Below are positions 1 to 8,694 of a stretch of DNA of 64,000 nucleotides, piece after piece; position 1 is the first letter of the stretch, and each line of letters starts with the position of its first letter. The notes under the pieces are model-generated. The model had not been told where the DNA came from. It made no database searches and saw only the letters and a list, made by a program, of their open reading frames with translations. The translations under genes were made by a program, and so were the position numbers. This DNA comes from an uncultured Burkholderiales bacterium (GTDB taxonomy: Bacteria > Pseudomonadota > Gammaproteobacteria > Burkholderiales > Burkholderiaceae_C): assembly GCA_903896615.1 (NCBI GenBank), contig CAITYM010000087.1, forward strand, positions 22,054 through 86,053, given 5' to 3'.

Positions 1-1241
1 AGCTTTTGTTCTGCCTCAGACAATCCACTAGGCGCCTCTAATGTGGGGATGATGGCAAAGTGATCGCTGACTTTAGCGTTGTCAAAAACTTTTTTGGAAG
101 GTTTTATATATTTCTTATCAATAGCAATTTTGGCAAACGGAGCTAAGTGTTGCATTGAGCTACTGGCTATCATCTCAAAAGTTGAGTGCACGGTAGCTAA
201 ATAATCCTCTGGTAAATGCCGGGAATCTGTTCTCGGATAGGTCAGCGCTTTATGCCGCTCATACAAGCTTTGCGCAAGTGCAAGCGTTGTTTTAGCAGAA
301 AACCCAAAACGCCCGTTTGCCTCTCGTTGTAATGAGGTTAAATCAAAGAGGCCTGGACTACCTTTGTTGGAGGGTGAGCTTTCTTCGGTAACGGTGGCTG
401 TTTTTCCTTTTAGATGTGAGGAAATTTTGAGCGCTGCTTCTTCACTCCATACGCGGTCTGCTTTTTTCTCTGAGTCGTTTTCATCTTTTTTGTGATCAGG
501 AGAGAACCATTTGCCTGCATAAGCACCTGCTTTTGCATTAAACGAGGCGTGAATCTCCCAAAAATCGCGACTCACAAATTTCCTGATGAGCTCTTCACGT
601 TCAACAACCACACTAAGTGTTGGCGTTTGAACGCGACCTACCGTTGTTAAAAAGAAGCCCCCATCCCTTGAATTAAATGCAGTAAAAGCTCGGGTCCCAT
701 TGATACCGACTAACCAATCCGCTTCTGATCGACAACGCGCAGCGTCAGCAAGTCCTTGCATTTGTTGATTGGTTCGCAATTTGTCAAAACCGTCCCGAAT
801 GGCTTGCGGCGTCATACTTTGAAGCCAAAGGCGCGATACGGATTTGTCTAGAGACTTTTTGCCACCAGCGAATTGTTCAATTAAACGGAAAATTAACTCC
901 CCCTCGCGTCCGGCGTCGCAGGCGTTCACCAGGTTGGAGATGTCCTTACGTTTGGCTAATTTCACGACAGCATTAAGCCGTGATTTGGTTTTTTCAACCG
1001 GCTTTAAATCAAAGTAGGGCGGAATAACGGGCAAATTAGCAAAACTCCATTTTCCTCGTTTTACTTCAAAATCCTCTGGGGCTTGAATTTCTAATAGGTG
1101 TCCGACAGCGCTTGTGATGACGTAACGCTCATTTTCAAAGTGATCATCGTGCTTTTCAAATTTGCCAGATTGCGGCGTTAATGCTTTGACAATGTCTTGA
1201 GCAACAGAGGGCTTTTCGGCAATAACCAAAGTCTTACTCAT
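1..1241 (-). CDS. topB: DNA topoisomerase III (type IA), N-terminal part, cut by window edge
   Basis: Type IA topoisomerase that relaxes and decatenates DNA by cleaving one strand through a 5'-phosphotyrosine. The reverse-strand frame opens with MSKTLVIAEKPSVAQDIV, the start of the TOPRIM domain, and is open for 413 codons to the window edge, which is why the ORF track omits it. The TOPRIM acidic motif DAGREGE starts near residue 109 and the catalytic tyrosine sits in the TYPRTDSR motif at about residue 335 (E. coli TopB uses Tyr328). The C-terminal part lies outside the window. It is divergent from the SET-domain gene across 134 bp. Identification is firm; TopB is preferred over TopA because of the N-terminal sequence and tyrosine spacing. 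Confidence 0.93.
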   Translation of the reverse strand, partial: MSKTLVIAEKPSVAQDIVKALTPQSGKFEKHDDHFENERYVITSAVGHLLEIQAPEDFEVKRGKWSFANLPVIPPYFDLKPVEKTKSRLNAVVKLAKRKDISNLVNACDAGREGELIFRLIEQFAGGKKSLDKSVSRLWLQSMTPQAIRDGFDKLRTNQQMQGLADAARCRSEADWLVGINGTRAFTAFNSRDGGFFLTTVGRVQTPTLSVVVEREELIRKFVSRDFWEIHASFNAKAGAYAGKWFSPDHKKDENDSEKKADRVWSEEAALKISSHLKGKTATVTEESSPSNKGSPGLFDLTSLQREANGRFGFSAKTTLALAQSLYERHKALTYPRTDSRHLPEDYLATVHSTFEMIASSSMQHLAPFAKIAIDKKYIKPSKKVFDNAKVSDHFAIIPTLEAPSGLSEAEQK

Positions 1242-1375
1242 TCGTTTACTTTCCTCAAATTGAAATTCATTTTTAACGTTCTAACAATGTTTTTAGGCAT
1301 GATGTTGATCCTACAATGCGAGATTATTGCTTGCAATTGGGATAATTTGTGCATGTCTAATCTTAACGAGTTTTT

Positions 1376-1858
1376 ATGGTGATCAAAAAAGAGGCTGGAA
1401 AATTGTCGGGTCGACGCATCCAAGTCAGACGTTCGGGCGTGCACGGCAAGGGTGTATTTGCTGTTCAAGACATTCCCAAGGGAGAGGTCATCATTCAGTA
1501 TGTAGGGGAGATTATTACCTGGAAGGCGGCAGAGCGTAGGCACCCCCACGACCCCAAAGACCCTAATCATACGTTTTATTTTCATATCAACGATAAGCAT
1601 GTTATTGATGCACTCCACGGTGGCAATTCTTCACGCTGGATTAATCATTCGTGTGCGCCTAACTGCGAAGCAGATGAAATTGGGGATGAGGTTTTTATCA
1701 AGTCTATTAAAAATATTAAAGCCGGAACTGAACTTACCTATGATTATGGGTTGACTATAGATGAGCCCTATACCGCTAAACTTAAAGCACAATATCCGTG
1801 TTGGTGCGGTGCAAAGAATTGCCGCGGGACGTTGCTGTCCCCTAAAAATAAAAAATAA
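1376..1858 (+). CDS. small SET-domain lysine methyltransferase-like protein
   Basis: A 160-residue protein that is essentially one SET domain. Visible motifs are GVHGKGVFA near residue 21 (SET-N), RWINHSCAPNC at 87-97 (SAM-binding pseudoknot), ELTYDYG at 119-125 with the catalytic-type tyrosine, and a post-SET cysteine cluster CWCGAKNCRG at 142-151 that normally binds zinc together with the NHSC cysteine. SET proteins transfer methyl from SAM to protein lysines; the bacterial substrate is unknown here. ATG at 1376 is preceded only by a weak AACGAG ribosome site. The gene is followed after 10 bp by the biotin ligase, suggesting co-transcription. No N-terminal targeting region is present, so it is probably cytoplasmic. 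Domain assignment is certain, function is not. Confidence 0.9.
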   Translation: MVIKKEAGKLSGRRIQVRRSGVHGKGVFAVQDIPKGEVIIQYVGEIITWKAAERRHPHDPKDPNHTFYFHINDKHVIDALHGGNSSRWINHSCAPNCEADEIGDEVFIKSIKNIKAGTELTYDYGLTIDEPYTAKLKAQYPCWCGAKNCRGTLLSPKNKK

Positions 1859-1868
1859 CTAGGCGGAT

Positions 1869-2666
1869 ATGACTTGGCCATTAAACGATATTTATTTAGC
1901 GCTGCGCGCCCAAATGCCAGGTATCAAAGTCGAAATTTTGCAGACAATTGACTCAACAAATAGTGAATTGATGCGCCGAGCTAAGAATGGACTCACGGAT
2001 CCGCTGCTGTTGATAGCTGAAGAACAAACGGCGGGAAAAGGAAGGCTTGGCAGGACTTGGTACGCGCGACCCGGTGATGCGCTTACCTTCTCTTTAGGTC
2101 TTGAGTTATCTGCCGAGGATTGGAGTGGGTTTTCATTGGCAATTGGTTTGGGTATTTTGAATGGCCTAGATCCTCAACGCAGTTATCCAATGGGCCTTAA
2201 ATGGCCCAACGATATTTGGCTTGGGCCCGCCCATACAGCGCGCAAACTAGGTGGCATTTTAATTGAATCCACTATTTCCTCCCAACATAACCCAGGGGCT
2301 GGGCGGGCTCGTTACTGCGTCATCGGGGTGGGCATTAACTTAGTCGCACCCGAAGGCTTGGATTTATCAAGAGCTGCGGCTGGGATGTGTGAGCTTGATC
2401 CAACCAGTACACCTGCTTCAGTATTGATCACTGTGGGGCCTCAGATTATTAAAAACATATTGCGTTTTGAGGCGCAAGGGTTTAATTCATTTCAAAATGA
2501 ATTCGCAGATTGTGATTTGCTTATGGGTCAACAAGTCTCTATGAGTAATGGACTTACTGGGCGCGCCTGCGGAGTAAATTCAAGCGGTGAGTTTTTGATT
2601 CAGACACAATCTGGCGTTGTACCTATCACGAGTGATGAGGTTAGTTTGGTGGGCATTGATTTTTGA
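1869..2666 (+). CDS. birA: biotin--[acetyl-CoA-carboxylase] ligase, without repressor domain
   Basis: Makes biotinyl-AMP and transfers biotin to the lysine of the biotin carboxyl carrier protein of acetyl-CoA carboxylase. The adenylate-binding loop AEEQTAGKGRLGRTW is at residues 50-64, KWPNDIW at 111-117 and the lysine motif KLGGILIE at 126-133. At 265 residues it lacks the N-terminal winged helix that makes E. coli BirA (321 aa) also the biotin operon repressor, so this looks like a ligase-only form. A C-terminal SH3-like segment is present (about residues 215-262). It follows the SET gene by 10 bp and precedes a small membrane protein by 34 bp. Confidence 0.93.
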   Translation: MTWPLNDIYLALRAQMPGIKVEILQTIDSTNSELMRRAKNGLTDPLLLIAEEQTAGKGRLGRTWYARPGDALTFSLGLELSAEDWSGFSLAIGLGILNGLDPQRSYPMGLKWPNDIWLGPAHTARKLGGILIESTISSQHNPGAGRARYCVIGVGINLVAPEGLDLSRAAAGMCELDPTSTPASVLITVGPQIIKNILRFEAQGFNSFQNEFADCDLLMGQQVSMSNGLTGRACGVNSSGEFLIQTQSGVVPITSDEVSLVGIDF

Positions 2667-2700
2667 GGCTGCTCAAATTGAATGACATTTTGAGGGTTGA

Positions 2701-2949
2701 ATGAAAAAAACAAGTTACTTTTGGATCCTATTTTGGATAGTTGTAAACCTCTCAATATTTGGTTGGACAACTGGTTTTTTGCAAGAGAATATCTTGACAG
2801 AGAAAATAACAGAACAACCGATTCGCGCGTTAGAGGAGTTCAATGCAGAAGCCGTACATTTGATAAAAGATGCCGCGCCTTCTCCTGTTGCTACTTCAAG
2901 TCCTGTCCAACTTACACCTCCTGGCGAGTCCGCGGCGCAACCAAAGTAG
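2701..2949 (+). CDS. small single-pass membrane protein of unknown function
   Basis: An 82-residue protein I do not recognise by family. It has a short basic N-terminus (MKKT), one hydrophobic segment at about residues 6-25, then a polar stretch and a Pro/Ser/Ala-rich tail, so it is likely an inner-membrane protein with the tail in the periplasm, or a secreted protein. It lies 34 bp after birA on the same strand, with GAGGG about 6 nt upstream of the ATG as ribosome site. The overlapping 119-aa TTG-started frame at 2697 is rejected because this frame has a strong start and a plausible membrane segment. Confidence 0.6.
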   Translation: MKKTSYFWILFWIVVNLSIFGWTTGFLQENILTEKITEQPIRALEEFNAEAVHLIKDAAPSPVATSSPVQLTPPGESAAQPK

Positions 2950-2972
2950 TCTTTTGGGGACTCAATTTTTTT
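2948..2972 (+). terminator. possible weak rho-independent terminator after the birA operon
   Basis: AGTCTT/GGGACT can fold into a 6-bp stem (two G-T pairs) with a 3-nt loop right at the stop codon of the 82-aa gene, followed after CAA by seven T residues. The stem is short, so this is only a candidate. Confidence 0.3.
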
Positions 2973-3008
2973 GGGTACAGTTGCGTTTATTGTCTTAATG
3001 CTGTGCTC

Positions 3009-3518
3009 TTATCGGTTCTCATTATTGCGCGTGAGCTCTTGCGTATACACCTCTAGCGCCAACTCGGTCACTGTAGCCACCTCATGACCCACCTCTGCGT
3101 GAAATTCTTGCTCAGTTATACGTATAGCCCGCTCGAACGCGTTTAACCAGTTAAGGCCTGTCTCAGTGAATCGAATGATCTTTGCCCTGGAATCTCTGGG
3201 GTCATCAAAGCGCTCCACTAGCCCCCAAGCGGCACATTGATTGACCAATTCCCCCATTCCTTGTTTGGTAACGCCCGCGCTTTGCGCTAGATCAGTTAAG
3301 CGCGATCCCTCGAGTGCTAAGTGCCGTGTTATGTGAATGTGTGCTGCACTGATTTTTTCTCGTGCTGCCAAATTGGAGAGTGCAAGTGGCACCTCCGTGT
3401 CATTTGACATTAGGTATAAAACTCGCTCATCAAAGCGACGCATAGCGTCACCAAGCAATCTTCCTAGGTGAACTTGGCGCCAATCTTGATGAACGCGGGT
3501 TTGTCTCATAGTGTACAT
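3009..3518 (-). CDS. MarR-family winged-helix transcriptional regulator
   Basis: A 169-residue regulator with a central winged helix: the recognition region reads LTDLAQSAGVTKQGMGELV (about residues 74-92), and the wing DDPRDSRAKIIRFTETG (about 104-120) carries the DxRxxR-like pattern of MarR proteins. The flanking helices would form the dimer interface. It is divergent from recA across about 136 bp that also holds the LexA box. The ligand and targets are unknown; autoregulation of the intergenic region is the usual expectation for the family. A second in-frame ATG three codons in (MRQTR) is an alternative start. Confidence 0.85.
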   Translation of the reverse strand: MYTMRQTRVHQDWRQVHLGRLLGDAMRRFDERVLYLMSNDTEVPLALSNLAAREKISAAHIHITRHLALEGSRLTDLAQSAGVTKQGMGELVNQCAAWGLVERFDDPRDSRAKIIRFTETGLNWLNAFERAIRITEQEFHAEVGHEVATVTELALEVYTQELTRNNENR

Positions 3519-3592
3519 AGTAAAGTAAATTGACTAAAAAAACATTTATTAATGGGTATAAATTGAGATAAAGTACTGCCTAGGCATCCAGT

Positions 3593-3608
3593 CTGTTGAA
3601 ATATACAG
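3593..3608 (+). promoter_or_regulatory. LexA (SOS) box upstream of recA
   Basis: CTGTTGAAATATACAG matches the CTGT-N8-ACAG LexA operator pattern of gamma- and betaproteobacteria exactly in both half-sites, with a T/A-rich centre. It lies 46 bp upstream of the recA start codon, where a repressor would block transcription. LexA control of recA is established in these groups; the match here is read directly from the sequence. Confidence 0.88.
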
Positions 3609-3654
3609 CATTGAATGAACCGCTCGAATACGCAAACAACTCAAAGGAAACATC

Positions 3655-4857
3655 ATGGAATCAGCAACAAAAGGCACCCCTCCTACTGGAGAAAAAGGAA
3701 AAGCATTGCAAGCAGCTTTGGCTCAAATTGAAAAACAATTTGGCAAAGGGACCATCATGCGCCTTGGCGAGGGAGAGGTGATTGAGGACATACAGGTAGT
3801 ATCAACCGGTTCTTTGGGCTTGGATGTGGCGCTTGGCGTAGGTGGGCTGCCAAGGGGGCGCGTGATTGAAATTTATGGACCAGAGTCTTCAGGTAAAACA
3901 ACATTAACGTTGCAAGTTATCGCTGAGATGCAAAGACAGGCCGGAACATGCGCATTTGTGGATGCGGAACATGCACTGGACGTTCAGTACGCTCAAAAAC
4001 TGGGTGTTAATTTGCAGGAATTATTGATCAGCCAACCGGACACGGGAGAGCAAGCTCTAGAAATCGTGGATAGTTTAGTCCGCTCAGGGGCTGTAGACCT
4101 AGTTGTCGTTGACTCAGTAGCTGCGCTTACTCCGCGCGCAGAAATCGAGGGTGAGATGGGCGACTCCTTGCCTGGTTTGCAAGCACGTCTTATGAGTCAA
4201 GCACTTAGAAAGCTTACAGCAAGTATAAAAAAGACGAATTGCACGGTAATTTTCATCAATCAAATTCGTATGAAAATTGGCGTGATGTTTGGTAGCCCTG
4301 AGACAACGACAGGTGGAAATGCTTTGAAGTTTTATGCATCAGTGCGTTTAGATATTAGACGCACCGGGACGATAAAACGAGGTGAAGATGCGGTTGGTAA
4401 CGAAACTAAAGTTAAGGTTGTTAAAAACAAAGTTGCACCACCATTTAAGACCGCTGAATTTGATATTCTTTTTGGTGAAGGTATCAGTCGCCACGGTGAG
4501 ATTATTGACTTGGGCGTTGTCGCTCGAATAGTTGAAAAGTCTGGCGCCTGGTATGCTTATAACGGCGAGAAGATTGGACAAGGCAGAGACAATGCGCGGG
4601 AGTTTTTGAGAGAGAACCCAGAACTTGCATTTGAGATTGAGAATAAAGTGAGGGAATCACTAGGAGTACCGCTTCTTTTAGAGCCGGTGATCGGATTTGC
4701 AGGAGACGACGAGTCAGAAGATGTGGCTACTCCGCATGCAAAGGAAATAAAAGAACCCAAAGGGCGTGCGGCAAAGCTTAAGGCGGCGAAAGAGGCTGCG
4801 GAAGCTTTAGCAAGTGCTAGCGCCAAAGACGAAGAAGCTTTAGACGCCGTAAAGTAA
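3655..4857 (+). CDS. recA: recombinase RecA
   Basis: ATP-dependent strand-exchange protein for homologous recombination, and co-protease for LexA cleavage in the SOS response. Walker A is GPESSGKT at 75-82, followed by the Walker B region [11 protein letters not shown], loop L1 [22 protein letters not shown] and loop L2 [22 protein letters not shown]. At 400 residues it is about 45 longer than E. coli RecA (353). The excess is a low-complexity Lys/Ala/Glu-rich tail after residue 350. ATG at 3655 follows AAAGGAAA. Preceded by a LexA box and followed after 52 bp by recX, the normal partner. Confidence 0.98.
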   Translation: MESATKGTPPTGEKGKALQAALAQIEKQFGKGTIMRLGEGEVIEDIQVVSTGSLGLDVALGVGGLPRGRVIEIYGPESSGKTTLTLQVIAEMQRQAGTCAFVDAEHALDVQYAQKLGVNLQELLISQPDTGEQALEIVDSLVRSGAVDLVVVDSVAALTPRAEIEGEMGDSLPGLQARLMSQALRKLTASIKKTNCTVIFINQIRMKIGVMFGSPETTTGGNALKFYASVRLDIRRTGTIKRGEDAVGNETKVKVVKNKVAPPFKTAEFDILFGEGISRHGEIIDLGVVARIVEKSGAWYAYNGEKIGQGRDNAREFLRENPELAFEIENKVRESLGVPLLLEPVIGFAGDDESEDVATPHAKEIKEPKGRAAKLKAAKEAAEALASASAKDEEALDAVK

Positions 4858-4909
4858 ATAAAAAACACACCGTGATTAATGTGTTGACAGACTACAAGGA
4901 GTCTCAGCA

Positions 4910-5425
4910 ATGGGCCCGTCATTAAAAGGGCGGGCCCTACGTTTGCTCTCAAACCGTGAGCATTCAAAGCATGAGTTGGCTCAAAAGCTAAAACAACACG
5001 CGCAGTCCGAAGATGAGTTGTTGCAGGTCCTTGAATGGTTGCAGGCCAAGGGTTTTATTAACGAACAACGGGTGCTTGAATCTATTATTTATAGACGAGC
5101 CCCTAAGTTGGGTTACGCAAGAGTAGCCCGAGAACTACAAGAGAAGGGCCTTGCAGCCCATGCCGTGACCGACGCCGTTAAGGAGTTGAAGGAAACGGAG
5201 GCAGAGCGGGCCAAAAATGTTTGGTTAAAAAAATTCAAAACCCCCGCACAATCAATAGCTGATAAAGCTCGGCAAATGAGGTTTTTAATGTCGCGTGGAT
5301 TTGCTCCCTCTGTTGTCATCCAATTGCTCAACGAACAAACGGCTTTTGACAACGAGGGGAAAAAACCAAGCGCAGAAGAGGAGGCAGAGCTTGCTAGGCT
5401 AATTGATACATTAGAGAGTGATTAA
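4910..5425 (+). CDS. recX: regulatory protein RecX
   Basis: Modulator that binds RecA filaments and limits RecA activity. The 171 residues (family about 150-170) show the three-helix repeats of the family: ALRLLSNREHSKHELAQKL at 9-27 and the segment with GFINEQRVLESIIYRRAPKLGYARVARELQEKGL in the middle. It starts at ATG 4910 after a good ribosome site (AAGGAG). The 52-bp recA-recX gap contains a short inverted repeat (AACACA...TGTGTT) that might attenuate readthrough, but it is weak. The stop is only 7 bp from the stop of the convergent argC. Confidence 0.92.
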   Translation: MGPSLKGRALRLLSNREHSKHELAQKLKQHAQSEDELLQVLEWLQAKGFINEQRVLESIIYRRAPKLGYARVARELQEKGLAAHAVTDAVKELKETEAERAKNVWLKKFKTPAQSIADKARQMRFLMSRGFAPSVVIQLLNEQTAFDNEGKKPSAEEEAELARLIDTLESD

Positions 5426-5432
5426 TTTAAAT

Positions 5433-6359
5433 CTAGACGCCAAGCATTAGCTTTAGGTTTTGAACGGCAGCACCGCTTGCACCCTTGCCTAAATTATCAA
5501 ATTGTGCAAAAAGAACAATTTGACGTTTGTCTTCATTCCCAAAAACATGGATTGCCATCCGATCAGAGCCCGCTAAGGCAGTTGCACTTAATTTTGCTGT
5601 GGCATCCCCTAAGTGAACACTAACAATTGGATCGTTTGAGGCACATACACTTGCGTAGTGAGCGTGCAAGACCTCATAAATATCTTGAGCACGAACTGAG
5701 GAGCTTAAAAGGTCTAGGTGAAGGGGTAATTGGACAAGCATGCCCTGGGGAAAGTTTGCAACGCAAGGCACGAAAATTGGGGTTGTATGCAGCCCCGTGA
5801 ATTTCATGATCTCTGGCAAATGCTTATGCGTAAGACCAAGTGCGTAAGCCTCAAAGCGAGAAGTAGTAGAGGCCTCGAATTCTTCAATCATTGCGCGCCC
5901 GCCGCCAGAATAACCACTAACGCAGGGTAAGCACAAAGCAGCGCCAGGATTTAGTAAGCCTGAGGTAATCAAGGGGCTGATAAGTGCAATAGCACCGCTT
6001 GCATAGCACCCCGGGTTAGCGACCTTTACACTTTTGCTGATCAAGCCTGATTGGGCCCTATTTAGTTCTGCAAAACCGTAAGTCCAATCAGGGTGTGTTC
6101 GGTGGGCTGTAGAGGCATCTAAAACTTTGGGCTTGGTTCCAGTTAAAGAATCGATCAAACCAACAGATTCAACTGCTGCCTCATCGTGCAGGCATAAGAT
6201 GACCAAATCTACGCTTTGCATAATCTGCTGCTTTGCGACTTTGTCTTTACGTAGCTCCGAGGAAATGGAGACTAATTCAATCTGCGGCATAGCTTTAAGA
6301 CGGTCCCTGATTTGCAGACCTGTCGTACCGGCTTCGCCGTCGATAAAAACTTTGTACAT
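5433..6359 (-). CDS. argC: N-acetyl-gamma-glutamyl-phosphate reductase, type 2
   Basis: NADPH-dependent reduction of N-acetylglutamyl phosphate to the semialdehyde in arginine biosynthesis. The N-terminal nucleotide-binding motif is [11 protein letters not shown] at 7-17, and the catalytic cysteine is in NPGCYASG (Cys118). The 308-residue length and the EAGTTG signature place it in the shorter AGPR type 2 group rather than the type of about 340 aa. It is divergent from sucC across 191 bp that contain a marked dyad close to the argC start (see 6382-6415). No other arg gene is nearby. Confidence 0.94.
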   Translation of the reverse strand: MYKVFIDGEAGTTGLQIRDRLKAMPQIELVSISSELRKDKVAKQQIMQSVDLVILCLHDEAAVESVGLIDSLTGTKPKVLDASTAHRTHPDWTYGFAELNRAQSGLISKSVKVANPGCYASGAIALISPLITSGLLNPGAALCLPCVSGYSGGGRAMIEEFEASTTSRFEAYALGLTHKHLPEIMKFTGLHTTPIFVPCVANFPQGMLVQLPLHLDLLSSSVRAQDIYEVLHAHYASVCASNDPIVSVHLGDATAKLSATALAGSDRMAIHVFGNEDKRQIVLFAQFDNLGKGASGAAVQNLKLMLGV

Positions 6360-6381
6360 TTTAGATATCGCTTTCTAAAGT

Positions 6382-6415
6382 AGCACTTTTTATCACTTTA
6401 AAGTGAAATGGTGCT
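6382..6415. promoter_or_regulatory. large dyad with a perfect 14-bp palindrome upstream of argC
   Basis: TCACTTTAAAGTGA (6393-6406) is a perfect palindrome, nested inside AGCAC (6382-6386) and GTGCT (6411-6415), which are also mutually complementary. The centre lies about 40 bp upstream of the argC ATG on its promoter side. It could be an operator or an RNA hairpin in the argC leader; it does not match the ArgR box I know (AATGAATAATTATTCAT-like). Confidence 0.45.
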
Positions 6416-6550
6416 GAAAAAAAGGGGAAAAACTGAGGCATATCAAAGAATTGTGCGCCGCACCATGATACATTTCAACACGGCAAAGTCTCAAGACGGG
6501 GTGCTGATCGCCGTGCGGTTGCCAGTCATTAACATTGATTTAACACTATT

Positions 6551-7711
6551 ATGAAGATACATGAGTACCAAGGCAAGGAAATCTTGCGTAACTTTGGCGT
6601 TCCAGTTCCTCGTGGAATTCCAGCTTTCACTGTACAAGAGGCCGTAGAGGCGGCGCAAAAACTTGGCGGGCCAGTTTGGGTCGTGAAGGCGCAAATACAC
6701 GCAGGAGGCAGGGGAAAGGGGGGCGGAGTTAAATTGGCGCGTTCAATAGACGAGGTTAAAAAGCTGGCGGGTGAGATTTTGGGTATGCAACTCATTACTC
6801 ATCAAACTGGTCCCTTAGGACAAAAAGTTCGACGTCTCCTAATTGAAGACGGGGCGGACATTAAAAAAGAATATTACGTCTCCTTGGTCACAGACCGGGC
6901 CTCGCAAAAGGTCGCTTTAATGGCTTCTTCTGAGGGCGGAATGGACATTGAGGAGGTTGCTCACAGCACCCCAGAGAAAATCATTAAAGTCTTTATCGAC
7001 CCCTTAGTCGGTTTGACTACAGAGCAAGCAAATTCAGTTGCAAAAAGTATCGGCGTACCTGCCGCCTCTACTGAACAAGCTGTCGATGTGTTTAAAAAGC
7101 TTTACGAGTGCTATCAGGCGACTGACTCATCCCTTGCAGAAATTAATCCCCTAATCCTTGAAGGTGGCGGTGGAATTAAAGCTTTGGATGCTAAATTTAA
7201 TTTCGATTCGAACGCATTGTTCCGTCATCCTGAAATCGTGGCCTACCGCGATTTGGATGAGGAAGATCCAGCTGAGATTGAGGCATCTAAATTTGATTTG
7301 GCTTACATCAGCCTAGACGGAAATATTGGTTGCTTGGTTAACGGTGCAGGACTTGCAATGGCAACCATGGACACGATTAAGTTGTTTGGCGCAGAGCCAG
7401 CAAACTTCTTGGACGTTGGCGGTGGAGCGACCCCAGAGAAAGTCACAGAGGCTTTCAAGATCATGCTAAAAAATCCAAAAGTCAAAGCTATTTTAGTAAA
7501 TATCTTTGGTGGGATTATGAAGTGTGACACGATCGCCAATGGCGTGATTACGGCTTGTAAGGCTGTGAACTTGAGCGTTCCACTGGTCGTTCGCATGAAA
7601 GGCACAAACGAAGATTTGGGCAAAAAAATGTTAGCTGATTCAGGCTTGCCAATTATCAGTGCTGACACTATGGCAGAAGCGGCTCAAAAGGTCGTGGCCG
7701 CATTGAACTGA
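6551..7711 (+). CDS. sucC: succinyl-CoA synthetase beta subunit (ADP-forming)
   Basis: Beta subunit of the TCA-cycle enzyme that converts succinyl-CoA to succinate with ATP formation. The ATP-grasp fold is visible: [16 protein letters not shown] at 46-61 (nucleotide-binding loop), metal-ligand region SLAEINPL, and the C-terminal CoA-ligase domain with the [15 protein letters not shown] and [10 protein letters not shown] motifs. The 386-residue length is normal (E. coli 388). It is followed after 17 bp by sucD, so the two subunits are co-transcribed. Confidence 0.97.
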   Translation: MKIHEYQGKEILRNFGVPVPRGIPAFTVQEAVEAAQKLGGPVWVVKAQIHAGGRGKGGGVKLARSIDEVKKLAGEILGMQLITHQTGPLGQKVRRLLIEDGADIKKEYYVSLVTDRASQKVALMASSEGGMDIEEVAHSTPEKIIKVFIDPLVGLTTEQANSVAKSIGVPAASTEQAVDVFKKLYECYQATDSSLAEINPLILEGGGGIKALDAKFNFDSNALFRHPEIVAYRDLDEEDPAEIEASKFDLAYISLDGNIGCLVNGAGLAMATMDTIKLFGAEPANFLDVGGGATPEKVTEAFKIMLKNPKVKAILVNIFGGIMKCDTIANGVITACKAVNLSVPLVVRMKGTNEDLGKKMLADSGLPIISADTMAEAAQKVVAALN

Positions 7712-7728
7712 CCCAAAGGAAAATTAGT

Positions 7729-8622
7729 ATGTCAATTTACATCAATAAAAGTACAAAAGTTATTACCCAAGGTATCACCGGAAAGACGGGTCAGTTTCAC
7801 ACAGAGAAATGCCAAGAATATGCGAATGGTAAAAACTGTTTTGTCGCAGGCGTGAATCCCAAAAAAGCGGGGGAGTCGATTTTTAATATCCCTATTTATG
7901 CGACTGTTAAAGAGGCGGCACATCAAACCGGAGCTACCGTCTCCGTGATTTATGTTCCACCAGCAGGGGCAGCGGCTGCGATTTGGGAGGCTGTGGAGGC
8001 GGATTTGGATTTCGCGATCTGTATTACTGAAGGAATTCCAGTTCGCGACATGTTGGAAGTGCGTAACAAAATGAAAGCGAAAGAAGCTGCAGGCGGTAAA
8101 AGAACGCTTCTCCTAGGTCCCAATTGTCCGGGTTTGATCACACCCGATGAAATAAAAATTGGGATCATGCCAGGACACATTCACCGCAAAGGTCGTATCG
8201 GCGTAGTTTCTCGCTCAGGAACCCTAACTTACGAAGCGGTTGCGCAGCTAACTGAGATCGGACTCGGCCAGTCAAGTGCGGTTGGTATTGGTGGTGATCC
8301 CATTAATGGCCTCAAACATATTGATGTGATGAAGGCCTTCAACGATGATCCTGATACTGATGCAGTCATCATGATTGGTGAAATTGGAGGTCCCGATGAG
8401 GCAGAAGCAGCGCGTTGGTGTAAGGCCAACATGAAAAAGCCGATCGTGGGCTTTATCGCCGGTGTTACTGCGCCCGCTGGCAAGCGCATGGGACATGCAG
8501 GTGCGCTGATCTCTGGTGGAGAAGACACGGCTGATGCAAAATTAAGCATCATGGAGGAGTGCGGATTTAAGATTACGCGCAACCCGTCCGAGATGGCAAA
8601 ACTCTTAAAGGCTATGATTTAA
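7729..8622 (+). CDS. sucD: succinyl-CoA synthetase alpha subunit
   Basis: Alpha subunit carrying the CoA-binding Rossmann domain (VITQGITGKTGQFHT near residue 11) and the phosphorylated active-site histidine in the loop GHAGALISGG (histidine about residue 256). GPNCPGLI and SRSGTLTYE motifs are in the expected order. Length 297, slightly longer than E. coli (289). Located 17 bp after sucC with AAAGGAAAA as ribosome site. A hairpin with a downstream T-run follows the stop. Confidence 0.97.
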   Translation: MSIYINKSTKVITQGITGKTGQFHTEKCQEYANGKNCFVAGVNPKKAGESIFNIPIYATVKEAAHQTGATVSVIYVPPAGAAAAIWEAVEADLDFAICITEGIPVRDMLEVRNKMKAKEAAGGKRTLLLGPNCPGLITPDEIKIGIMPGHIHRKGRIGVVSRSGTLTYEAVAQLTEIGLGQSSAVGIGGDPINGLKHIDVMKAFNDDPDTDAVIMIGEIGGPDEAEAARWCKANMKKPIVGFIAGVTAPAGKRMGHAGALISGGEDTADAKLSIMEECGFKITRNPSEMAKLLKAMI

Positions 8623-8634
8623 GAGCGATGAGTC

Positions 8635-8680
8635 CTAGCCCCCTTTTCGGGGCTGGGCTAGAGTACTTAATGCTTTTTTG
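8635..8680 (+). terminator. probable terminator after sucCD
   Basis: CTAGCCC (8635-8641) pairs with GGGCTAG (8655-8661), with an alternative inner stem AGCCCC/GGGGCT. A T6 run follows about 12 nt later rather than immediately. It separates sucD from the prepilin gene and probably ends or attenuates the operon; the distance to the T-run makes the call less than certain. Confidence 0.5.
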
Positions 8681-8694
8681 GAATCATTGAACAT

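Noticed and set aside
1238-1618. 126-aa minus-strand ORF over the SET gene
   Set aside because: Shadow frame of the SET-domain gene with no family resemblance.
2697-3056. 119-aa TTG-started ORF overlapping the 82-aa gene
   Set aside because: Frame-shifted with a weaker start; the 82-aa frame gives a plausible membrane protein.
4858-4909. AACACA...TGTGTT inverted repeat between recA and recX
   Set aside because: Only 6 bp with a 10-nt loop and no T-run; too weak to call an attenuator.
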